The notes below the pieces were generated by a model. The model was given only the letters and a program-made list of their open reading frames with translations, was not told where the DNA came from and did not search any database. DNA of 64,000 bases, taken from NCBI RefSeq assembly GCF_014207185.1, contig NZ_JACHCP010000003.1:479238-543237 (forward strand), read 5' to 3'. The translations under genes and the position numbers were made by a program. The DNA is from Rhodanobacter sp. A1T4. GTDB taxonomy: Bacteria > Pseudomonadota > Gammaproteobacteria > Xanthomonadales > Rhodanobacteraceae. Positions within the stretch are counted from its first letter, which is position 1, and each line of letters opens with the position of its first letter. Of the stretch, positions 34,531 through 43,707 are shown one piece after another.

Positions 34531-35262
34531 TCAAAAGGATCGCGAAATCGTAGCGACCCAGGGCGAAATGCTCGGACTACCCCACTGCTGTCGAACCTCT
34601 GAATCCGTCGTAATGCGGTCGAGTTCTATTCGCCAAGGACCATCATCCCATGCGAGCCCCGCGTGACCATAGCGGTAGATGCTCGCATGGCCGTAGCCAT
34701 AGGGGCTATGTGGCGCGATAAGGGACTGGGCGACACCTGTCCCTGCAGAAAGGGAAAAATGCCACGGCAAAGGCCAGCGGAGATCGAGATCGGCGGCCCC
34801 CCGCGGCTGATCACTGGCACCGATGAGGTGTATGGCCGAAAGACCAAAGGTCAGAATGTCCCGATATATCCAATTGATGCTCGTTTCCGTTCGATCAAAC
34901 ACTCTTGAGCGGGCGTTGCCGGGGTAGCTGTAGTAAAGGACGCTCGCCTGCATTTGCCAGTCGCTGGAAAGCGACCAGTAGCGGGACGCTTGGGCGGAGG
35001 CCTCTACCAGGTGTCCTGGCGAGCGCACTTCAGTACTTCCCAAAAGACCAAATGACCAACCCGCTGGAGAGGTCCAGGATACAGCTCCCTGCAGGGTGGG
35101 CGTGGCGGGCGTGATCGCGATACCGCGATCAACCAGTTGCGAACTGAGCCCCACCGCGCCATTGATGCCGGATGACTGAGCATGAAGCGGTGCACAAAGA
35201 GCCGTCGCGATGGCCAATGAAATGTAACCAGCACCGATGCGGGCAGGAGAAACTTCACGCAT
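34531..35262 (-). CDS. TorF-family putative outer-membrane porin
   Basis: The Met at 35262 begins a signal peptide (AGYISLAIATALCAPLHA, cleavage before QSSG); upstream in-frame residues are unlikely coding. The 243 aa product is made of alternating beta-strand segments (GAVGLSSQLVDRGIAIT, WQMQASVLYYSYPG) with a C-terminal strand ending ISRSF, as needed for BAM recognition. The pattern fits the TorF/Gcw_chp family common in Xanthomonadales. Substrate unknown. Confidence 0.7.
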   Translation of the reverse strand: MREVSPARIGAGYISLAIATALCAPLHAQSSGINGAVGLSSQLVDRGIAITPATPTLQGAVSWTSPAGWSFGLLGSTEVRSPGHLVEASAQASRYWSLSSDWQMQASVLYYSYPGNARSRVFDRTETSINWIYRDILTFGLSAIHLIGASDQPRGAADLDLRWPLPWHFSLSAGTGVAQSLIAPHSPYGYGHASIYRYGHAGLAWDDGPWRIELDRITTDSEVRQQWGSPSISPWVATISRSF

Positions 35263-35534
35263 GCAAAGGTAGATGCGCCTGAACTGGCGACCCCATCGGC
35301 GCAAAATAACTTTCGCAGGGAAGGGGCAAGACACCTGCATCATTCAGGCACACAAAAGCGGCGTCGTGACGGCGGACAGGCCACGACGAAAGGCACCCCA
35401 TGAATGCTGACCAGGGGACTGTTGTGCAACATCACTTCATCATTTGAAGGAGCAGGTGCTGCGATAGTTTGTGGCAAAGCGACCCGACGAAAGACATGTC
35501 GGACCTATAGGTCTACCAAGGTTGGGGAATGTCA

Positions 35535-35921
35535 TCAGTGCACAGTGCCCAGATAGGAAATGAGATCCTCGAGCTGCTTTGGGTCGTTAAGTCCATCGTA
35601 TTTCATTTTTGTGCCGGGATTGGCCTGCTTCGCCGGTTGGGATAAATAGCTGTGCAGCTTTTCCGCTGTCCAGAGCCAATGGGCTTGTCGTAGTGCATCC
35701 GAGTAGCTGAAATCCGGCAGCGTACCTGCGGGACGTCCCACGATGCCAAACAGGCTGGGGCCTTTCTTGTTCCGCCCTTGCTTGACGCTATGACATTCGG
35801 AGCACTCCGTCTTGAAGACGTCTGACCCTGCGGAGGTATCACCGGCTCGTGCAGAAGGGGAGGCCAGCAACCAGCCGAAGACAAGCGTGGCGGCACATAG
35901 CCCCAATGGTAGCTTCGTCAC
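35535..35921 (-). CDS. Periplasmic class I monohaem cytochrome c
   Basis: The 128 aa protein has a signal peptide ending SARAG (residue ~26), one haem-binding CSECH (Cys40, Cys43, His44), KKGPSLFGIVGRPAGTLPDF like mitochondrial or c2-type cytochromes, and NPGTKMKYDGL with the axial Met106. It lies 20 nt behind the cytochrome-porin gene and would carry electrons between that outer-membrane protein and an inner-membrane partner such as cytochrome b561 or a terminal oxidase. Confidence 0.92.
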   Translation of the reverse strand: MTKLPLGLCAATLVFGWLLASPSARAGDTSAGSDVFKTECSECHSVKQGRNKKGPSLFGIVGRPAGTLPDFSYSDALRQAHWLWTAEKLHSYLSQPAKQANPGTKMKYDGLNDPKQLEDLISYLGTVH

Positions 35922-35941
35922 TTTTGACTCCTTTGCATGTT

Positions 35942-37312
35942 TTAGAACGCCACGCTCGCGGAAACCGAAAACGCATTGAGGTCGCCCGGTTTGGTTGTCG
36001 GGTTACCCAACGGCACCCCAAAGATGTTGTTCGTCGCACCGTTGAATCGTGTGAAGCGAAACCAGGTCGCCGCGATCTTCATATTCGCTAAGGACGTAAA
36101 TGAGTCGTCCTTGCCAAATGGCGCCCAGAAAATGCTGAGAAGATTGGCGGTGGTATCCGGGTTTCCGAGAGGCGCGAAACGGACGGCGTCGCGTGTTCCG
36201 TTGCTCTCCAGGTGCGCAAGCTGCACGCCATAGGTCTGCTTGAAGGTATACGTGACGCTCAATGTCTCGTCATGCAGTGCGCCGCGGGACAAGGCGGTGA
36301 GGCCTGGAACAATCGGACTTACTGGCGTGCTGCCGTATTTGCGCTTCTCAAGGATATTGACGTATGAAACCTGGACAATGTTTTCCCTATTGCCCAGGAA
36401 CTGGTAGCTCAGGTCATAGCCCAGATCGGTAAGGTTGTCTGTCGGTCCCGTACGAGGCAGTTGCCGTCGGGTCGTCAGTCCCACCAGGCCTGCCGAGAAG
36501 AACTGACGCTTGAGGTCTTTCATATAGGCGAAGCGGAAATAGCCCGTATCACTTAGCCTGCCTGGATCGCCGGCGATGTTGTAGCCGAGATGATCCTGTT
36601 CGGAGGTGGGTAGCGATCGGTACGTGCCGATTTCGCCGTACCAATCGGAGTCGTACAGGCCGTAAACGCTCGCGCCAATAAGACGATCAGCCGGCGCATT
36701 GGCGCTGGACAGGTTGAGCAACGTGCCTGTCGGTCCCTGGCCACCGGGCGGCCCAAGACTTGTGGCAGCCGGCAGGACAGCAATGGGATCATCAAAGCCC
36801 GGGTTGTTGTTGACGCTCACGCCAAGCGTGAAATCCTTACCGTTGAGCTTGAGCTCCTTGGCCACGAAACGCAGATCGACATTGCTCAGTTTGGTGTTGT
36901 AGGTGTCGTGGCCGACGTGATCGGCTTCGATCTTGGCATAACCACCGACTTGGTCGGAAATGCGCCCCGCCAGGTAGAGATCGGCTTCGGTAAGATCCGT
37001 GCTGCTCGGACCACGGGCCGGCGCAGTGTGCGTTTCCGTTAACTGGCCGGATACTGGAATCTTGAAACCTTGGCCATCGGTATCGGTGTATCCGTTGAGC
37101 TTGAAGCGCATGCCATACGGTGTCAGGTTGGGTCCATTGGCACCGGCTCCATAGGCACCGGCGTGACAATCTGCACAGGCGGCTCCGGTTTGTCGTGCGA
37201 ATGCCGGAATAGCTTGTGCCGTGGTACTGGCAAGCAGCAGCGCTGCAATCCCGCACCAAAGGAGCATCTTCCCGGGCCGTCGCCTCACGCGTCGGTTCAA
37301 AAAAGACAGCAT
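35942..37312 (-). CDS. Cyc2-like outer-membrane fusion of a monohaem cytochrome and a porin
   Basis: The 456 aa protein has a signal peptide (hydrophobic WCGIAALLLASTTAQA), then directly RQTGAACADCHAGAYG with a single CxxCH (Cys46, Cys49, His50) and NLTPYGMRFKLNGYT. The remaining ~370 residues read as a large beta-barrel of alternating strands ending SVSASVAF with a terminal Phe. This architecture, with the haem motif at the mature N-terminus, the LTP.G..FKL.GY hinge and the barrel, is that of Cyc2-type cytochrome-porins, which pass electrons from extracellular donors such as Fe(II) through the outer membrane. The family includes proteins of unknown donor. It is flanked by a cytochrome b561 gene and a periplasmic cytochrome c gene in one minus-strand operon. 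Confidence 0.7.
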   Translation of the reverse strand: MLSFLNRRVRRRPGKMLLWCGIAALLLASTTAQAIPAFARQTGAACADCHAGAYGAGANGPNLTPYGMRFKLNGYTDTDGQGFKIPVSGQLTETHTAPARGPSSTDLTEADLYLAGRISDQVGGYAKIEADHVGHDTYNTKLSNVDLRFVAKELKLNGKDFTLGVSVNNNPGFDDPIAVLPAATSLGPPGGQGPTGTLLNLSSANAPADRLIGASVYGLYDSDWYGEIGTYRSLPTSEQDHLGYNIAGDPGRLSDTGYFRFAYMKDLKRQFFSAGLVGLTTRRQLPRTGPTDNLTDLGYDLSYQFLGNRENIVQVSYVNILEKRKYGSTPVSPIVPGLTALSRGALHDETLSVTYTFKQTYGVQLAHLESNGTRDAVRFAPLGNPDTTANLLSIFWAPFGKDDSFTSLANMKIAATWFRFTRFNGATNNIFGVPLGNPTTKPGDLNAFSVSASVAF

Positions 37313-37366
37313 GAAGTCTCCTTGGTTTCGTTAGGGTGCAACGGTGAATGAGGGGTCATGCGCCGA

Positions 37367-37963
37367 TCAGCGACGGCGCTTGGGCAGCATCATGCGGAGC
37401 ACCCCATCGCGCAGGACGAAGTGGTGCCAAAGTGCTGCAGCGACATGCAACGACACCAGGCCGAGCAACACCCATGCAGCGTCCAAATGCCATGCCTGCA
37501 ATCTGTCGGCGAGATCTTCGTCAGCGCTCACAAGCGCCGGTAAGGTGACCCCAAGCAGGTGGACCGGTTTGTCTTCGGCATTGCTCAGAGCCCAACCAAG
37601 CATGGGCAGGGCGAGCAGCAATGCGTACAGGGCGACATGCGTCAGTCCCGCCAGGCCACGAACAATCCACGACAGGTTGCCGTCATGCGGCAGCTTGCCC
37701 AGCCGGATGCGAAGCACCAGGCGGACGAAGAAAAGAACAAGCACGAACAAACCGAAATGGCGATGTCCCTCTAGCAGCCACTGTCGCGCCGCGCGTCCGT
37801 CCACTTGATCCCGGGTCAAGATAAATGTCACCGCCGCAATCAGGCAAAGTACGGTTAGCCAGTGCAGGACCACCATCTTCCTGGGGCGCGCGAGTACGGT
37901 TTCTTCGGCAAGCTGATCGGGCGGGCTATGCAACGTGCCTTCCACGAGAGGAACGAATGCCAT
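37367..37963 (-). CDS. Cytochrome b561-type membrane protein
   Basis: The start at 37963 has GGGAG at ideal spacing and gives 198 aa, a normal family length; the longer frame adds 32 unlikely residues. Four transmembrane helices carry the haem-ligating histidines: His34 (VVLHWLTVLC), His67/His69 (LEGHRHFGLF), His159 (QAWHLDAAW) and His173 (SLHVAAALWHHF). Bacterial b561 proteins oxidise quinol or exchange electrons with periplasmic c-type cytochromes. With the downstream cytochrome-porin and cytochrome c it could complete a path between the quinone pool and the cell surface. Confidence 0.9.
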   Translation of the reverse strand: MAFVPLVEGTLHSPPDQLAEETVLARPRKMVVLHWLTVLCLIAAVTFILTRDQVDGRAARQWLLEGHRHFGLFVLVLFFVRLVLRIRLGKLPHDGNLSWIVRGLAGLTHVALYALLLALPMLGWALSNAEDKPVHLLGVTLPALVSADEDLADRLQAWHLDAAWVLLGLVSLHVAAALWHHFVLRDGVLRMMLPKRRR

Positions 37964-38377
37964 ATCGCTACTCCCTTTTGGCAGAGTCTCTTTCTCCAGT
38001 TTCATATCCGTGATGCCTTCGCGCGTCGCCGTCATCTTGCCTATCCCATGCAACCCCATGACCTGCTTTGGCAGCTGACGCCAAGACTCACGAGCGATCT
38101 GAACGGGGTCTAGTGCGAGTGAGTGCCTGCAGGACGTTGAAAGGTTGCATGGCGTAGTCAGCGGATTCGGTGCGGTCTCGGTCGCGGTATGGCTTGAAAA
38201 ATTCGGAAGCGACTAGCCGGGTGCTGAAGCGAGTAGTTCACTCCAGCCAACACAGGCCTGGCCATCGTCAAAACAATCAGACGCTTTAGCGCTCGCAAAT
38301 GTCGAAGCAACCTTTCGTCAGTGGAGCGGCACCCACGCACGTGGTCGTCCTCTAAGCATTTACAGCGTGGCCTAAAC
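37964..38377. other. Divergent intergenic region, no gene seen
   Basis: The stretch separates the minus-strand cytochrome operon from the plus-strand polysaccharide operon and must hold both promoters. No strong hairpin, repeat or family-matching small frame was found. A JUMPstart-like element upstream of the polysaccharide genes was looked for and not seen. Confidence 0.5.
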
Positions 38378-38815
38378 ATGGAAATCGAACGGATCCAGTT
38401 GCAAAAGCATGGCGACAGCCGCGGCATGCTTATCGCTTTGGAACAGGATCGAAACGTGCCATTCGAAATACGGCGCGTGTATTACATATTTGCTACCGAG
38501 AGCGATGTGCATCGAGGCAAGCATGCACACCGTCATCTCAATCAGCTGGCGGTGGCGGTGCGTGGCTCCGTGACGTTTCTTTTGGATGACGGCACCAAAC
38601 CGGTGGAGGTGGTGCTTGACGATCCATCGCAAGGTCTGCTGCTTGGCTGCATGGTGTGGCGTGAGCTTTACGACTTCAGCGATGACTGCGTATTGATGGT
38701 GCTGGCGGACCATCTCTATGACCCAGCCGATTACATCACCGACTACGCGGATTTTCTGAGCGAACTCAGTGGCTCTTTATACGGGGAGGCCGTGGTTGCA
38801 TGTCAAAGCCGCTAG
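38378..38815 (+). CDS. fdtA: dTDP-sugar 3,4-ketoisomerase (FdtA/QdtA-like)
   Basis: The 145 aa single-domain cupin starts at 38378. Its core is GDSRGMLIALEQDRNVPFEI, RRVYYIFATE, then VHRGKHAHRHLNQL. The HRGKHAH block includes the His49/His51 pair implicated in catalysis in FdtA-type enzymes. They convert dTDP-4-keto-6-deoxyglucose to the 3-keto isomer (xylo or ribo), the step before 3-amination. It begins the polysaccharide operon and overlaps the next gene by 16 nt; the FdtB-like aminotransferase is five genes in. RmlA/RmlB are not in this window. Confidence 0.9.
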   Translation: MEIERIQLQKHGDSRGMLIALEQDRNVPFEIRRVYYIFATESDVHRGKHAHRHLNQLAVAVRGSVTFLLDDGTKPVEVVLDDPSQGLLLGCMVWRELYDFSDDCVLMVLADHLYDPADYITDYADFLSELSGSLYGEAVVACQSR

Positions 38816-39465
38816 TCCTCATCGGCGCGGGTGAGTTCGCACAGATCGCCTGCGAATATTTCGAGCACGATAGCAACTATGACGTAGTTGCTTTCAGCGT
38901 CGAACGCGATCATCTCGCGCAACCGTTGCTGGCGAATCGCCCGGTGGTGGCCTACGAGACATTGGAAACGTATTACCCGCCAACGGATGTCGACGTGTTT
39001 GTCGCGATTCCAGCCAGCCAGCTCAATCGTCTGCGCACACGCTTTTACCAGGATGCGAAACGCAAGGGCTACCGGTTTGCCACGTACGTCAGTACGCGGG
39101 CTTTTGTATGGCGCAATGCCGAGCTGGGCGAAAACAGCTTTATCTTCGAAGGCAACGTCATCCAGCCCTTCGTTCGCATAGGAAACAATTGCATTCTCTG
39201 GAGCGGCAATCACGTGGGGCATCGCACGGTTGTACGCGATAACGTATTCGTTGCATCGCACGCAGTTATTTCAGGGTATTGCGAGATTGGCCAGAACAGC
39301 TTTGTCGGCGTGAACGCGACCTTCAATGACCACGTGATAGTGGCGGCCGACAATGTGATCGGTGCTGGCGCATTGGTTACTCGCGATACGGAACCCGGCC
39401 GGGTCTATGTGGGTTCGCCCGCTCGTGCGGTGCCCGACAAGTCCAGTCTCGATGTGAGGCTTTGA
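38800..39465 (+). CDS. Left-handed beta-helix sugar O/N-acyltransferase (PglD/NeuD-like)
   Basis: The 221 aa protein has an N-terminal Rossmann-like subdomain (PLVLIGAGEFAQIACEYF, VFVAIPASQLN) and a C-terminal hexapeptide-repeat helix: AELGENSFIFEGNVIQPFVR, IGNNCILWSGNHVGHRTVVR, SFVGVNATFNDHVIVAADNV. His138/His141 are candidate catalytic bases. The closing VGSPARAVPD matches the family's GvPAkvi. It likely acetylates the amino group of the dTDP-3-amino sugar (an FdtC/QdtC role), though the PglD-type fold differs from FdtC's usual one. Confidence 0.85.
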   Translation: MSKPLVLIGAGEFAQIACEYFEHDSNYDVVAFSVERDHLAQPLLANRPVVAYETLETYYPPTDVDVFVAIPASQLNRLRTRFYQDAKRKGYRFATYVSTRAFVWRNAELGENSFIFEGNVIQPFVRIGNNCILWSGNHVGHRTVVRDNVFVASHAVISGYCEIGQNSFVGVNATFNDHVIVAADNVIGAGALVTRDTEPGRVYVGSPARAVPDKSSLDVRL

Positions 39466-39472
39466 AAGGCCG

Positions 39473-40426
39473 ATGTTCGATTGGACCAAGAAAGGGCTGG
39501 TGTTCGAAACCGCGCGACATGGCGTGGGTGGCTGGATGTATAGCTCGGCGCTTACGCCGACGCCATATCGTGTCGATGACGACCTCATACGTGTTTACGC
39601 GGGATTTCGCGATATCGACGGCGTCAGCCGTATCGGCTACGTCGACGTACGGGGAGACAACCCTGCAGTCATCGTGCGCGTTAGTGCCGAGCCGGTGCTG
39701 AACATCGGCCGAGGCGGATGTTTCGATGATAACGGGGTGATCCTGGGCGACATCGTTGACGCGCCCGGCGGCCTGCACATGTTCTACGTCGGCTTTCAGC
39801 GCGTTGCCAAAGCCAAGTTCCTGGCATTTACCGGGCTGGCGGTTTCCAGCGATGGCGGAGATCATTTCTCACGCGCGTGGGAAACACCCATCCTGGATCG
39901 TGCGCATGGTCGAAGCACCATTGGCGCGGTGCATTCGGTCATGCGCGAAAACGGTCGTTGGCGAATCTGGTATGCCGTTGGCGATGACTGGGAAATCATC
40001 GGTGATCAGTCCTTCCCGCGTTACCACATACGCTACGTAGAGACGGACGATCTCCGGGCAATACCCCGCGAGGATCATGTCTGTCTGATTCCACGTGGCA
40101 GCGAATATCGAATCGGTCGGCCGCGCGTATATCGACTCGGCGGCAGGTATGTCATGTATTTCACGCGAGGCAATGCCAATGGCGAATACTTTCCTGGCCT
40201 TGCGTATAGCGATGACGGTATCCGCTGGGAACGCCATGATGAGGCGCTGGGCATGACGCTGTCCGCCAGCGGATGGGATTCGCAGGTTATTTGCTATCCG
40301 TCGCTGATCCGCCAGCGCGACAAATTGCTGATGTTCTACAACGGCAACGATATGGGCGTGGATGGATTCGGCGTGGCCGAGGTCAGCAATGCCCTCGTCG
40401 ATGGTGCTGCAGATGCTCACGGTTAG
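39473..40426 (+). CDS. Five-bladed beta-propeller glycosidase-like protein (GH43/GH32-clan-like)
   Basis: The 317 aa protein has no signal peptide and repeats propeller-type blades: MYSSALTPTPYRVDDDLIRV, YAGFRDIDGVSRIGYVDV, LHMFYVGFQ, WRIWYAVGDDWE, RPRVYRLGGRYVMYFTRG, LAYSDDGIRWER, CYPSLIRQRDKLLMFYNGND. This is the pattern of GH43/GH32/GH130-like propellers and of uncharacterised proteins in polysaccharide operons. Candidate acidic residues are visible but the catalytic triad cannot be assigned. Its cytoplasmic location inside a Wzx/Wzy operon is odd for a glycosidase; it may instead bind or remodel a nucleotide sugar or lipid-linked intermediate. Confidence 0.65.
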   Translation: MFDWTKKGLVFETARHGVGGWMYSSALTPTPYRVDDDLIRVYAGFRDIDGVSRIGYVDVRGDNPAVIVRVSAEPVLNIGRGGCFDDNGVILGDIVDAPGGLHMFYVGFQRVAKAKFLAFTGLAVSSDGGDHFSRAWETPILDRAHGRSTIGAVHSVMRENGRWRIWYAVGDDWEIIGDQSFPRYHIRYVETDDLRAIPREDHVCLIPRGSEYRIGRPRVYRLGGRYVMYFTRGNANGEYFPGLAYSDDGIRWERHDEALGMTLSASGWDSQVICYPSLIRQRDKLLMFYNGNDMGVDGFGVAEVSNALVDGAADAHG

Positions 40427-41345
40427 AGCCTACGCCCAGGCCGATGCGAACGCTTGGGATGCGTTGGTCGAGCGTTCCAGAAACGGCAATCTGCTGCATC
40501 GTCGCAGCTACATGGATTATCACGCCGATCGCTTTGTCGACCGATCGCTGATGGTCGAGCGGAATGGCGAAGCCGTGGCGGTTTTTCCCGCGAATATCCA
40601 GGACAACGTGGTGACCAGTCACGGCGGCCTGACCTATGCCGGACTGATCACAACCCAGGCGCTGCGCGCCGAGTCGACGCTGGCCGTGTTTGAGCAGATG
40701 GGTAACCACTATCGAACGCTAGGCGTAGAACAGGTCATCTACAAAGCCGTGCCACATGTGTTTCATGCCTACCCGGCCGAGGAGGATCTGTATGCCTTGC
40801 ATCGACTGGGAGCGCGCCTGAAGCGCCGAGACATCTCCTCGGTCATTTCGTTACGGGAAAGCTTTCACTTTACGCAGGGCCGAAGGCATTCGGTCGACAA
40901 AGCGAGAAAGGCTGGCATCCGATTGCAAGTGGGGGCAGACCTGACTGCTTTTCACGGATTGCTGTCGGAGGTGTTGCGCAAGCACGACGTGCAACCAACT
41001 CACAACTTATCGGAGTTGTGCCTGCTGAGAGACCGATTTCCGCAACAGATCGTGCTCCATGAAGCTCGCATCGGGGATGACTTGCTGGCGGGTGTCCTTG
41101 TTTATGATTTCGGCAGGGTAGTGCATACCCAGTACATGGCGGTCTCGGAGAAAGGGCGACAGCTGGACGCGCTCAGTCTTCTGTTGGCGGAGCTTATCGG
41201 CAGCACTTACGCCGAGAAACTTTATTTCACGTTCGGCATATCGAGCGAACAGGAAGGGCGCGTGCTCAACGGTGGCCTGATCGCGCAAAAGGAATACTTT
41301 GGCGCCCGTGCCGTCGTGCACGATTTTTACGAATGGGTACTTTGA
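40413..41345 (+). CDS. FemAB/GNAT-type acyltransferase of the polysaccharide operon
   Basis: Starting at the Met at 40413 (310 aa; Met at 40401 is possible), overlapping the previous gene by 14 nt. The protein resembles the GNAT-fold FemAB/BioF2-like acyltransferases found in glycan clusters: [20 protein letters not shown] near 18-37, [20 protein letters not shown] near 165-184, and [20 protein letters not shown] with [20 protein letters not shown] near 215-260. Such enzymes transfer an amino acid or acyl group to an amino sugar. Here it could decorate the 3-amino sugar, as an alternative or addition to acetylation. Confidence 0.7.
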   Translation: MLTVRAYAQADANAWDALVERSRNGNLLHRRSYMDYHADRFVDRSLMVERNGEAVAVFPANIQDNVVTSHGGLTYAGLITTQALRAESTLAVFEQMGNHYRTLGVEQVIYKAVPHVFHAYPAEEDLYALHRLGARLKRRDISSVISLRESFHFTQGRRHSVDKARKAGIRLQVGADLTAFHGLLSEVLRKHDVQPTHNLSELCLLRDRFPQQIVLHEARIGDDLLAGVLVYDFGRVVHTQYMAVSEKGRQLDALSLLLAELIGSTYAEKLYFTFGISSEQEGRVLNGGLIAQKEYFGARAVVHDFYEWVL

Positions 41346-42457
41346 TGGACGTCCCATTCCTCAACGTCAGGGAAGTCAATGCACGATATGCCGATGAGCT
41401 GAAAGCGGCGGCTGCGCGGGTCATCGATTCGGGCTGGTATGTGCTCGGCGATGAACTTGAGGCCTTTGAACGGGAGTTTGCCGCGTATTGCGGCGTACGG
41501 CATGCCGTGGGTGTGGGCAATGGGCTAGATGCCCTTTCGCTGATCTTGCGTGGCTACAAGGAGCTAGGCGCTCTCGAAGAGGGCGACGAAGTCATCGTGC
41601 CTGGCAATACATTCATTGCCAGCTTTCTGGCTATTACCGAAAACCGGCTCGTCGCGGTTCCCGTCGAGCCTGATCCGGCAAGTTTCAACATGGCCCCGGC
41701 TTGCGTGGAGGCTGCCATCGGGCCACGCACACGCGCCATCATGGCCGTCCATTTGTACGGCCAGCTGGCTGACATGCCTGCGTTGGTCGCACTGGCACAG
41801 CGGCACAAACTGCTATTGATCGAAGATGCGGCCCAGGCGCATGGAGCGATGAGTGGGGGACGCAAAGCCGGAGCATTCGGAGACGCCGCCGCTTTCAGTT
41901 TTTTCCCTACCAAGAATCTTGGTGCGCTCGGTGATGGCGGCGCCGTGGTAACGGACAACGCGCTGCTGGCAAAAAGGATTGCAGCGCTGCGCAATTACGG
42001 TTCCGACGTGAAATATCACCATCTTTTCCAGGGTCTCAATTCACGCCTGGATGAGATGCAGGCCGCCCTGCTGCGCGTGAAGCTCAGGTATCTCGATGAG
42101 GACATTGCACGACGTCGTCGCGTGGCGTGTCGCTACCGAGAGGGCATTCTTCATTCACACATCGAGTTGCCGGCCGTGGCGCGGGAAGAACAGCACGCAT
42201 GGCATCTCTTCGTGGTTCGTTGTCCATACCGTGACGCTCTGAAGCATCACCTGCAGGCGCATGGCATTCAAAGCCTGGTGCATTATCCGATACCGCCGCA
42301 TCGGCAACCGGCCTATGCCTGCCTGCGGGAAATCCATTTGCCGCTGACCGAGCAATTGCATGACGAAATACTGAGTCTCCCGATGGGACCGACGCTAAGC
42401 GATGACGCCGCGGATCGCGTCATCGATGCTTGTCGGACGTTCGAGTGTCACGCGTGA
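41345..42457 (+). CDS. fdtB: DegT/DnrJ/EryC1/StrS sugar aminotransferase (FdtB/QdtB-like)
   Basis: The start overlaps the previous stop by one base (TGATG), giving 370 aa. PLP-site motifs are complete: [41 protein letters not shown] with Asp161, and [18 protein letters not shown] with the Schiff-base Lys190, then [20 protein letters not shown]. With the FdtA-like isomerase it should make a dTDP-3-amino-3,6-dideoxyhexose from glutamate and the 3-keto sugar. The close pairing with fdtA is what points to 3-amination rather than 4-amination. Confidence 0.93.
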   Translation: MDVPFLNVREVNARYADELKAAAARVIDSGWYVLGDELEAFEREFAAYCGVRHAVGVGNGLDALSLILRGYKELGALEEGDEVIVPGNTFIASFLAITENRLVAVPVEPDPASFNMAPACVEAAIGPRTRAIMAVHLYGQLADMPALVALAQRHKLLLIEDAAQAHGAMSGGRKAGAFGDAAAFSFFPTKNLGALGDGGAVVTDNALLAKRIAALRNYGSDVKYHHLFQGLNSRLDEMQAALLRVKLRYLDEDIARRRRVACRYREGILHSHIELPAVAREEQHAWHLFVVRCPYRDALKHHLQAHGIQSLVHYPIPPHRQPAYACLREIHLPLTEQLHDEILSLPMGPTLSDDAADRVIDACRTFECHA

Positions 42458-43707
42458 ACATCGTCCGCAGCGGTTTCTATACGGCCATCGGTACCGCGGC
42501 GCGGTTGCTGGCGGGTCTGGTCGCTATCAAACTGGTGGCATCGTTTGCCGGTCCCGAAGGCGTAGGCAAACTGGGTCAGTTCATGAGTCTCATGTCGTTG
42601 CTGGCCGTGCTTGCCGGTGGCGGAATAAGTGCGGCCATCGTCAAGTACGTTGCCGAATACCGCAGTGATCCGCAACGACTGTCGCGCCTCCTTTCCGCAG
42701 CGCTTTGGTACGCACTCTGTGCATCCAGCCTCATGGGATGTGTGGCTCTGCTATTCAGCCGGCAGATCGCTCTCTGGCTTCTGGGCGACCCGGGTTACGA
42801 AGGCCTGATTCGCGTACTCGCCGTGGCTCAGCTTGGCATTGCGCTCGTTAACTACATTCTCGCTGTGATCAACGGCTTCATGGATGTACGCCGGCTGGCT
42901 TTTATCCAGGTGCTGGGATCGCTGGTCGGCACGGTGATGATGGTCTGGCTGTCCCGCTGGCTTCATCTGTACGGTGCCTTGTTGGCTCTTGTCGTAAGCC
43001 AGGTCTTGTGGCTCGCCTTCGGTTTGCCTGCATGGTGGCGAAGTTCGTACTTCCGCCGACGCCTGCTGCGAATGCATTTCGACCGTGAAATGACCATGCG
43101 GCTCGCGACGTTTTCGGTGATGACAATCACCTCTGCGCTGCTGCCTCCCTTGATCAATATCGCGGTTCGCGATCACCTCGCTCTCCAGTTCGGCTGGGAG
43201 CGGGTCGGCTACTGGCAAGCAGTGAGCAAGGTGTCGGATGCCTATCTGCTGTTCCTTACCACAGCCATCAACATCTATTACTTGCCCAAGCTTGCATCGA
43301 CCCATGAGCGTGCTTCGTTGATACACGAGCTGCGCAATGCCTACCGGTACATATTGCCAGTCGTCGTTGTTCTGGCAGCAGCGGTTTATCTCTTCAGGGG
43401 TATGGTGACACGTTTGTTATTCAGTGAGAGCTTTGCATCTGCCAACGCGCTGTACGGCCCGCAATTGTTGGGCGACGTGATCAAGATCGCCTCCTTCATT
43501 CTTTCCTACATGATGCTGGCCAAGGCCATGACACGGTTGTTCGTGATATCCGAGTGCGTGTTTGCTGCCAGCTATCTGGCGCTGGTCTATCTGTTCACCA
43601 TGCACTTCGGCCTCATCGGCGCCATGTACGCCTTCCTGGTGAACTACCTTTTCTATCTCGCGTTCAATGTGCTGGTCGCACAACGTTACCTGAGGGCGCT
43701 GAGATGA
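42454..43707 (+). CDS. wzx: Wzx-type polysaccharide flippase
   Basis: I use the GTG at 42454, overlapping the previous stop as GTGA (417 aa); an in-frame TTG at 42430 is an alternative. The protein has about twelve transmembrane helices and the MATE/MviN-like RfbX pattern: [55 protein letters not shown]. It should flip undecaprenyl-linked repeat units across the inner membrane for polymerisation by the Wzy protein two genes downstream. Confidence 0.92.
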   Translation: MNIVRSGFYTAIGTAARLLAGLVAIKLVASFAGPEGVGKLGQFMSLMSLLAVLAGGGISAAIVKYVAEYRSDPQRLSRLLSAALWYALCASSLMGCVALLFSRQIALWLLGDPGYEGLIRVLAVAQLGIALVNYILAVINGFMDVRRLAFIQVLGSLVGTVMMVWLSRWLHLYGALLALVVSQVLWLAFGLPAWWRSSYFRRRLLRMHFDREMTMRLATFSVMTITSALLPPLINIAVRDHLALQFGWERVGYWQAVSKVSDAYLLFLTTAINIYYLPKLASTHERASLIHELRNAYRYILPVVVVLAAAVYLFRGMVTRLLFSESFASANALYGPQLLGDVIKIASFILSYMMLAKAMTRLFVISECVFAASYLALVYLFTMHFGLIGAMYAFLVNYLFYLAFNVLVAQRYLRALR

